Part shown: positions 56,400 through 64,000 of the stretch, one piece after another | Position numbering within the stretch: position 1 is the first letter of the stretch | Layout of the letters: each line of letters starts with the position of its first letter | Program-made: the position numbers and the translations under genes | NCBI GenBank assembly: GCA_009760855.2 | Contig: WPIO01000009.1 | Coordinates: forward strand, 4,681,001-4,745,000 | From: Cristatella mucedo | Taxonomy: Eukaryota; Bryozoa; Phylactolaemata; Cristatellidae | Length of the DNA stretch: 64,000 nucleotides | Direction of reading: 5' to 3' | Notes under the pieces: model-generated | Database searches by the model: none | What the model was told of the DNA's origin: nothing | The model's input: the letters and a program-made list of their open reading frames with translations, nothing else

Positions 56400-57984
56400 A
56401 CTCGGCGAGTCGCATTTGCTTACAGCTCGCTCGAACGCAGCGGTTTGACCACGCAGCACGCTGTATATTGGGATTAAGATTTTAAGATTACGATTTGATT
56501 AAGATTATTAATTATGAAGATTAAGATTACGATTTAAGATTAAGATTAAGATTTGCCGTCCCGCAAGCGCATGTAAAGAGCATCGGCAGAATCTGTTAAT
56601 TTTTTCGTTCGAGTTCTTTCCGATCCTGGAAGTCGGCAGAAATAGAGGCGATGGAGCAGAAATAAGGCTCACTTTATTTCGTGCTGAATGCGCTCCTTTA
56701 TGAACAACGTGACGGAAACAGGTTGGCACTCTTGTCATAAGATAAGCCCGAGATATTTATATAAAAATATATATACAACGATATGCCGTTTTGCAAAATT
56801 TTGTTTTCGAGGTGCGGTGCTGTGAATTGACGTTTCTGAGTGCGGTCACGCTGCAAGGGAATGTGCGTAAAGCAGTCGTTCGTAACGGAGGAATGTCACA
56901 GCTCATCGCTTCGCCTAAGTTCGCCAGTCGCGACGCAACTACAATGAGATGCAGTACGCAAGCGCGTGGAGCAATGACACTATTGGCAGAGCCGCTTTGA
57001 AAGAAAAACGTGCAAAGCGTGAAATGAGCCTTGACCTTTGACGAGTTCCATCGTGCTCGTGACGGTAGGCGTTTCGTAAATAAGTGAAAACAGCAAGAAT
57101 CGTTGGTCCGGTGAGTACCCAGAATACCAACGTCGCGCAGTGAATCGGCGCGATTTAGCCGAGAACAACGAAGAAACGCGTGTCACGTGCTCCAGATCTG
57201 GTTCCGCCCCTAGCCTTGATAAGACTAAATCTCTGGCCGAAATCGTCATGTTCTGCGAATAGCTTTGACTAGTGTCAAATTTTTGACAAAGTCTCGTGGC
57301 TTCCTCCTCGTGCTCAGCTGCAACATTATTGCAGTACACCAACCTAGCTAGCAATACTAAAAATCAGGCCGTTACCCATCGGCCCTGCACAAGAGCCGAG
57401 CTGAGAAATCAGTGAGTGAGAGCAGACGTTAAAAAATACAATTCATTCGTATAGCACCCTGAGGTAGCTCAATCTCTATCCAAACGCTGCACATGTGCCG
57501 CATGTCTCAAGCCCAGGACTTCGGTCGTTAAAGGCGAGCACCTTAACCCTCGGTCAACTCAGCGCTTTTTGACAAGAGCGTTTTCCATTGCCTGCATCGA
57601 CTTGTGCGACAGTTGGGGTCCCGGGCCCCAAGCATCGAATCGACACCGACAGGATCGATCTTCTCCTTGGCCTCTTCACTCGCTCACACCAAGCGACCCA
57701 AACGAACCTCCTTGCTTCGTCGGTCACGTGCTCTCGCAATACCCGCTCCTGATCGGCTCCTCCGGATCGCCTCGCCGTTCCTCGAAATTTAAATTGATAA
57801 TAATAAAAATAATAATAATGCATTTGATATAGCGCCTTCAGAGGACTCAATCTCTCTCTAGGCACTTTATTATTGAGCTCGAATTTTTTAAACATTAACA
57901 TTGAGCAAATTGAATCTCGAATCGATGATTAGCATTGACCACGAATTGAGCAAATCGAAATCGAATCGAAAAAAATCTCAATTG

Positions 57985-58380
57985 AGCACCTTCGGCTCGT
58001 ATCAACCGAAATTATGTAACACACTTATGGTCTTTCTCCCCGTCTGGATTGACTATGTACTTTTAAAGTCTCGGCTAAGGACGCGTCGGTTCCGGTCAGC
58101 ATTCTCGCCCCCTTCCCCCCCCCCCAGTGAACTCGTCAGGTTCTCCTATTTGCTTTGCGTACTTGTCAGTCGTGATTCAGAGCGAAGTCACATGGCCACG
58201 GTTATACCAACTGGCGGCTCTCAGTTTCTTGCGGATTTGCCCTTGCTCTACTTGTCTAAATGCAATGCCATTACGTTTTTCATTATTTATTGCTATTACT
58301 TCTCTCGGCGTTGCGTTTTAAAGCGCTTTGGTACGAATATGTCACTCATGGGGCTCTATACAAAGGTTCCCTTGTATTTA
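57985..58380 (+). mobile_element. LINE 3' end, further lineage
   Basis: Translation contains FGSYQPKLCNTLMVFLPVW and LLKSRLRTRRFRSAF, equivalent to the PK.WNSLP..I and FK..LKT.LF..AF blocks. It ends AAAGCGCTTTGGTACGA..GGCTCTATACAAA, a different tail from the (TTA)n family. Confidence 0.65.
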
Positions 58381-58964
58381 TAATTAGCGGCAGGCATTGA
58401 ATGGAGCCCAACTGTCTAACGCAGGCGTTGGGATTAATTTTTTTCTGAGGAGTGGATTATGCTTGTAGCATTCGCGTTGTGGGATGTCGTCTGCGCAAGT
58501 GCGCAAATGGAGGCTGCTCGCGCGGCTCGCTCGCCTCGCCTCGAGGCTCCAGCTGTGCCACGTGACCGGTCGCGTGACCTGTGCGGTCTAGTGTCCTTTA
58601 CCTATGCTGTGCTTGTGCGAAATACTTAGTCCAGAAATACACGGCTCTGAAGTTCGGAGCCGTTCTAGAACATTCATAGGACTACCGATGTAGTACCGTC
58701 GCACTAGTAAGCTCCTTAGTAAGCTAGTGCAGCACATTATGCATCAACTTTAATTTATTCATATCAATCGACCGGAGAGTGCAATGCACGGCTAAGGAAA
58801 TTGTCAGTTGCCAAAAGCAATCCCGCGGTCAGCTCACTGTACCGAACACTAGACTGTCAATTTCTCAGTGCGACGCGAGCGTAATAAAGTAAAAACTGGA
58901 GCATAACCCAATTCAACCGCTTCGTTTGCACGTTTCCTGCAGACAAGCCAGAAAGCTTCGACCT

Positions 58965-59000
<36 letters not shown>

Positions 59001-60635
59001 TCTCCGCCTCGCGCTTGCAGCAAGCAACCGTAAGCAAGCGTCCGGCGTGTCACTCGAACGCACAAACTAGGTCGGTCGTGAAGAGTGAGTGCTGCCCCGC
59101 TCGACCGGGGACCTGGAGGAGGGATAAATAGTTCAGCCGATTCACCAGCCACGTTTACGTAGCCGCAGCAGAACTCCGGCGGCTTGCACATTTGCCCGCC
59201 TGCTGCAGGACTCAAACCCGTGGATCCTGGTCGTCAAGTGAGAGCACCTCGCAGCACCGGTCAAGCCACGTGACCGCGTTCGCCGGCGCCGCGGCAGGTT
59301 TGCGATCGCTAAACGCGAGCCAATTATTCGGAATCGACCCGACCATGATTTTTTCTGGACAGCCGAGCTACTCCGCCGTTGCTACCCGTTCAATTTGAAA
59401 TCGTAAATGCGAGCTGACCAGAGAAATGAGGCGACATTTTCCGAAGCGACATGTGGCGACGCCTCACGGCGGTGGCGATTCGTGCAACGTCTGCTCCGGC
59501 GGCAAATCGTCGCTATCGAGCTTCTTTGACGCGGCGAATGGGAGCCGGGGCACCGACTGGTTGGCTCTCGCTGAGCGTTCGCGTTCGACAGGCGAGCCGC
59601 GTATTTCCAGTGTGGGTTTTCTTCGAGGCCACTCGCTGGTAATTGGTCCTGCATCGGACTTTGATCCGCAATGCTACCACGTAAAGAGTGCTGCCATTAT
59701 GGCAACCTTTATTAATCCGGGTCGAAACTAAAATGGCGAATGGGTTCGCCCAACGCTTGCGCAGAAATAAATAAAAACAATATCAATAATAATAATAATA
59801 ATATCTTTTGTGTAGAACCCGAGAGAACTGCCTCTCTATTCGGTTGCTTCGGCAACTCACTGGAAGAGAAGCGATAACGATTTGTCATTGACAAGCAAGG
59901 TATCATATTTAGATAAACATGCAAAAGCATCAAAGTATAGCGCTTCGACAAGAATGCGCAGAAGAAGTTGCACACGAGAAGTTGCACACTCGCGGCCGCT
60001 GGTTAGTACGACACCCGGTAAGTAACACGCACTCAATTGTGCTCAGGAAGCAGAGCGCATAGGAAAAAACATTTGCGCCTGCGCGTGAATTTACTCCTAC
60101 CACGAGTCGTAGCCTTCCACTGGGCATGTTCTCCCAACTTACAGTAGTCGTGTCCGTAGCGACCGTATGACGTTTGCTTCCATGAGCTTCGCATTGATTT
60201 CCACTCTAAAAACCTTCCCCTCGTTTGTAACAGCAGCAGCACATCGGAAGCCGACGGACCTTTTAGCGTGCAATTCGTTGCCAAGAGCGCCTCGATGGTT
60301 GTTTTCTGGTCATAGTTATCAATCTTGTGCGTAGAATTTCGGTAATTTTGGCGGGCTGAAACTTAGAAAGTGGATTTCTTTAATCCATCTCAGTACTTTT
60401 TTGGTAATCCATTCAAATGAACAGACGTCGCGTAAAATGAGTCTTGTAATTGGAATGAAAACTATAAAACTTGTACAGCAGCTTTTTTTGAAAACAGTAC
60501 ACCGCAACTTTTTTTTTTTGTTGGTAGTCTCTCGATGGTTGAGAAAGACACGTAGCATGCCTTGCCCACAAATGTTTGGCTTAGATGTAAATAAAATGCG
60601 TCCTGCTTCCCAGTAAACGATTCAGTTAGTTCGGT

Positions 60636-60835
60636 GAACCGTGATGGCGCACTAGGTAAGGCGATTGCTTTTCCTGATCTCGGTCACGAAGCCGCGAGTT
60701 CGAATCCTGCAGTGGGCGACCCTTCATTGCCCTTGCAAGCGATCGTGAAGCCGTAAAGGCTCCTCAGTCGTTATACAAAAAGAGGCTGTTAAATCAGCTA
60801 GTATTTATTGTTATTTATTTATTTAATTAATACTT
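60636..60835 (+). mobile_element. tRNA-derived SINE (reference copy)
   Basis: A-box-like TGATGGCGCACTAGGTAAGG and B-box GCGAGTTCGAATCCTGCAG are spaced as in a tRNA. A body containing TTCATTGCCC follows, then the shared tail GAGGCTGTTAAATCAGCTAG and a TTATT-rich end. The head does not fold as an intact tRNA, so it is a SINE and not a tRNA gene. Confidence 0.75.
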
Positions 60836-60953
60836 GTATAAAATGCCCTTCGTTTACTAATTGATTGCATACAATTATGCAGCAATCCGTCAAAGTTATG
60901 AAAGGTCTGAATTTGATTGGTAAAGGCACAACAGTGTACTCATTTTATTCGGT

Positions 60954-60959
60954 GAAGTG
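60954..60959 (-). terminator. Possible polyadenylation signal of the WD40 gene
   Basis: AATAAA on the minus strand about 470 bases after the stop at 61433. Confidence 0.3.
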
Positions 60960-61432
60960 AGTGCGGCGACTCCAGTGGCATGCACTCAACCTCGCCACTT
61001 TTGGTTGACGGATGCTTAGCATCTCCAGAAGCCGCTTGTGCTACCGTCGTCACCATCGCTCGCTTTAAGAGTGCAGCTGCATGAATACAGGTGAATACAT
61101 GAAGTACAAGAACTGTTTCCTACAAACCTAATGACGGGGGAATATGGCATCGTGCAGTCACAGGGCCGACGCAACTTCCGTTTGCCCTTTAAAAGCCACT
61201 TTCGGGGGTGCAGCTGCCGATGGATTTTCGGCCTCCGTCAGTGGCCTCCGGCGGTACAGAATTCCAGCGCAGGCGCGTTGGGTCTCGCCGCTGGTGCTCC
61301 GCATACGTAATTTTTTTATCTTCTTTCGACTGCTACACGACCAGCACAAGCATTGTCGTACGACGCATCTGCTTGCAACTCTTGTTATTGTGTGATGCGA
61401 ACGTTTGAATTCACCTAGGCGTCCGTTGGTTG

Positions 61433-62126
61433 TCACCAATGGCAAAGAACGGACATCGTTCCCGGTGATTCGGGCGAAGCGGTGACTACCAGGGTCTCGT
61501 TGCACCACATCAGGTAAAGGAGAGAAGGCTGTCGATGGAGGACTTGTAGGCACTTTCCAATCTGAAACGCAGGTATTGGCCATTGAGAGTCTCTATTTGT
61601 TTTGTCACAAAGTCAGAATCCTCAACATAGCATAAGCACATGGCAGTCTTACCCTGTAGTCCCATACTGCAATTCGCTTCCTATCGCCTCCGGATACGAG
61701 TCTGTCCGAGTTCAAGTGCAAGCAGCGCACGACGCCGATGTGTTCATGGAGGACGTGCCTAGTCTCCCCTGTATGTAATAAAATAAGCATCATGAAGGGT
61801 ATGCTGATTGGGCTCAGTCGCTAAATGCAAATATATGGCAGCTTGGTGAAACCAACTTCAGGGTATGCATTTAATATCCGGCATATTTGGTAATAAAACA
61901 GTTTTCAATAGCTTATCCAAACTTCAGCAGCTTCAGCCGTGACCGCAGCGACTTGGCACTCAGCACCCAGCAAGTTTTTGGCTCGGAGCACCCCGAGCCA
62001 AAAACTTGACCACGGTCACATGACCGGCCCTATCTGATGTCAACACCTACCATCCCAAGACCAGACGATGATCAAGCTATCGGATCCTCCAGAGACGAGG
62101 GCTTCATCGTTGAATGCTACGCAGTG
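61433..62126 (-). CDS. WD40-repeat protein, 3' terminal three exons
   Basis: Exons 62051-62126, 61653-61768 and 61433-61561 join in phases 1 and 0 and end at TGA. The translation reads HCVAFNDEALVSGGSDSLII then VWSWDGETRHVLHEHIGVVR, CLHLNSDRLVSGGDRKRIAV, WDYRIGKCLQVLHRQPSLLY and finally WCNETLVVTASP..SVLCHW. This is two full WD40 blades with VSGG.D..I.VW signatures and a last partial blade. The rhythm (V.C....RLVSGG.D..I.VWD...GKCL..L) resembles F-box/WD proteins of the FBXW9/10 sort, but no F-box is in the window, so the family is left open. The first visible exon starts in phase 0 after TTTCTCTTACAG, so 5' exons exist. I found none between 62127 and 64000, where repeats dominate. Confidence 0.8.
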
Positions 62127-62290
62127 CTGTAAGAGAAATTGAACGAGTACAACGAACTCTGAATGGACAAGAGTAATCAAGCTGTCAGTAAGGGTAGCTC
62201 GTGAGCAACAAATACCGAAGCCGCGATGACCTAAGTATCGAGACTTCCCATGCATGAAAATATCTGAGACCTTAAGCTCCGATTCGATCA

Positions 62291-62557
62291 TCCAAAACGC
62301 ACCTATTTATCACAGCATTTAGTGGGTCCCTATAATTTGTCCTTTATGTGCTTACGCATGCTGACTATGCATTCTGCCACTAACCATACTCACATACTGA
62401 CATTGTGCATGTCACCCCTAACCATGTTATTCTTGTGTATTGAGCATGCTACCACTAACCATTTGATCGTGCTTCCTGTGCAGCAATTGTAAAGCGCCTA
62501 GAAAGAGATTGGGTTCTCTGAGGGCGCTTTGTCAAATGCATTATGATTATTATTATC
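62291..62557 (+). mobile_element. L2/CR1-like LINE 3' end
   Basis: Begins in the ORF2 C-terminus (AAACGCACCTATTTATCACA) and continues to TTGTAAAGCGCC..GAGGGCGCTTTGTCAAATGCA with an ATTATTATTAT tail. It lies in the intron upstream of the first visible WD40 exon. Confidence 0.85.
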
Positions 62558-62911
62558 CAGCATGTTTACGGACAGGGCAAAATGAGCTATTATATGGGGG
62601 CAAAAGCTTAATAAAAACAAAACCTTAGCCTGGATACGACTCCCTGACAACGGTTTGTTGCCCACAGTTGATCAACTGCTCTATCTGCAGGAAACGCCTT
62701 GTTTGTATATGCCTAAAGTAAGAAGCCAGACAGCAGGTAAATATACTGCTGATGTGCAACGGCTGTAACTTGCTTGCTCCGATGGGGCTATTGGTGACTA
62801 TTAGTAGAGCAGGAAGGGGAGCCTTGTGTGTATGCTGTAGTACAACTGTGCTCGCCTTTGAACACAAAGATTGTGGGCTCGAGCACGGCGGCATATGTGA
62901 AGCATCTAGAT

Positions 62912-63097
62912 CAGTGGTTCTCAACTTTCCTAATGCCGCGACCCTTGAATACAGTTCCTCACGTTGTGGCAACCCCCAACCACAAAATTATTGTGTGCAA
63001 AATATGGAAGTGCATGTTTTCCGATGGACTTAGGAGACCCCGTGAAGGGGTCGTTCGAACCCCAAAGGGGTCGCGACCCACAGGTTGAGAACCGCTT
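62912..63097. mobile_element. SPIN-like nonautonomous hAT element (186 bp)
   Basis: Terminal inverted repeats CAGTGGTTCTCAAC and, reversed, AAGCGGTTCTCAACCTGTGG match in 12 of the first 14 bases. The flanks are identical 8-base duplications ATCTAGAT (62904-62911 and 63098-63105), fitting the hAT preference nTnnnnAn. The interior includes TAATGCCGCGACCC, TTTTCCGATGGACTTAGGAG and AAAGGGGTCGCGACCCAC, which match from memory the SPIN/URR1-type hAT elements of vertebrates and some invertebrates. It is too short to encode a transposase. Confidence 0.85.
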
Positions 63098-63105
63098 ATC
63101 TAGAT

Positions 63106-63657
63106 GGAGATTAAGTTCTCTCAGGGCGCTACACAATTGACTTGGTTTTTCATCACGTGACAGCAAGGAAGCCATAGCTGAAAGGCAGACTATTCAAAGT
63201 GGCCAAACTAGAATGAATACGGGCACACAGTGAGAAGCAAGGCTTTCCAGGCTGAAAGCAATGTAGCATATCGGACAGATCATTAGAGCAGCCAGTGTAT
63301 GCACGTCAATGCATGCAATCTGTGCATGTACCTCTCGCATACATCGGGCACCTTAAATTTCCTCCCGAGGACACCTTCATCGCCCCAGCCCGAGCAGTGC
63401 GACACATCATCCGGCATACCAATAAAGGCAGTTAAGGCCTTAACCAATATGCGATCGGTAGACAAACCACGTATTCCGTCGATGCAATGACTTTGCATCC
63501 GTCCAGTGGCAGCTAAGATAGCACGTGATCTGCTCGGCTTTCCCTTCAACACAGAGAGCCCTCCCGTCTCTCGTTCGTTTTTACTTTGCGTCCTCGCCTC
63601 TGCGAGGCTAACTATCAAACCTGTGGTGCTACTAATTAGCAGCTCTGAGTGACTCCT

Positions 63658-63729
<72 letters not shown>

Positions 63730-64000
63730 TGCCTGATTGTCTAAGCATGATTGTTGCCTAAGTTTGCATGCCTATATGACTACGATCCTTTGCTTGTCAT
63801 TAACTCGTTTATTACATCGCTAGGAATTTCAGACCGCCTAGATAGAAATGCTGCTCTCCTAAAATGCTGCACATGAGACTGATACTTGCAATAGTTGTTG
63901 TGACTTCAGATTTTCATAAAATTAGACAAATCAAATTTAGGGACCGCTGACGAAGAAACGTTTCCACGAGCCATGCTGAGCACTCGACTTCTATTGAGCC
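63106..64000. other. Right-edge region, no gene identified
   Basis: Apart from the microsatellite I see an open frame on the minus strand (63283-63618, including GIRGLSTDRILVKALTAF) and one on the plus strand over the same bases. Neither matches a family I recognise. Upstream exons of the WD40 gene are not evident. Confidence 0.35.
63657..63726. repeat. (GA)n microsatellite
   Basis: About 34 uninterrupted GA units near the right edge. Confidence 0.95.

Larger units (their letters stand above)
56400..61432. other. Intergenic 5 kb, repeats only
   Basis: Contains a GATTAAGATTAC-rich stretch (56475-56555), LINE 3' tails on the minus strand (about 57430-57495, 57797-57872, 59780-59850), a plus-strand LINE end (57985-58380), a CT run (58970-58998) and a SINE (60636-60835). 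A minus-strand SINE-like remnant may lie at 57500-57570. No coding exon recognised. Confidence 0.5.

Noticed and set aside
60636..60730. A tRNA gene
   Set aside because: A and B boxes are present but acceptor stem pairing is not, and the same head with a shared tail recurs as a SINE.
63283..63618. Upstream exon of the WD40 gene (possible F-box)
   Set aside because: No F-box motif is visible and no phase-0 donor connects it to 62126.

Overview
This is eukaryotic, almost certainly metazoan, nuclear DNA. Genes are split by introns with GT..AG ends. About half the window is dispersed or simple repeat: two non-LTR retrotransposon families, a tRNA-derived SINE family, long GA/CT microsatellites and GGC/GCC triplet runs. 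Coding exons are very GC-rich, while intergenic DNA is AT-rich. An HHIPL-type gene and L2/CR1-like LINE ends fit an invertebrate animal; I cannot name the phylum.

Layout: (1) 57-10054, minus: 5' part of a HHIPL1/2-like gene (secreted folate-receptor-like cysteine domain plus glucose/sorbosone-dehydrogenase domain), five phase-consistent exons, running off the left edge. (2) 10055-16982: no gene recognised; CpG-rich flank, then LINE copies. (3) 16983-21359, minus: a two-exon COX8-like gene (cytochrome c oxidase subunit 8). (4) 21360-23774: repeats. (5) 23775-25073, minus: an intronless TRIM-like RING/B-box/coiled-coil coding exon. (6) 25074-35182: repeats, microsatellites and a 60-bp minisatellite; no gene recognised. 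(7) 35183-55672, minus: the main object, one 26-exon gene of about 1218 codons. It joins an N-terminal protein-kinase-like domain to three tandem domains that resemble Ulp1/SENP (C48) cysteine proteases. (8) 56202-56399, plus: a possible 65-aa membrane protein in divergent orientation. (9) 56400-61432: repeats and low-complexity DNA. (10) 61433-62126, minus: the 3' end of a WD40-repeat gene. (11) 62127-64000: LINE 3' end, a SPIN-like hAT element with a perfect 8-bp target duplication, and a microsatellite.

The large gene is the discovery candidate. Each C48-like module is built of seven exons with the same phase series (0-1, 1-0, 0-0, 0-0, 0-2, 2-0, 0-0), so it arose by tandem duplication of a seven-exon block. 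The usual catalytic residues look lost throughout: the kinase has HRN and DVR for HRD and DFG and no glycine loop, and the protease modules have Tyr, Arg or Phe at the His position and Ser at the Cys position. The product is most simply read as a pseudokinase fused to three pseudo-SENP domains, perhaps a SUMO/ubiquitin-like binding scaffold. Module A also carries an apparent one-base deletion. All gene models come from reading splice sites, phases and motifs by eye; no alignment or transcript was available.
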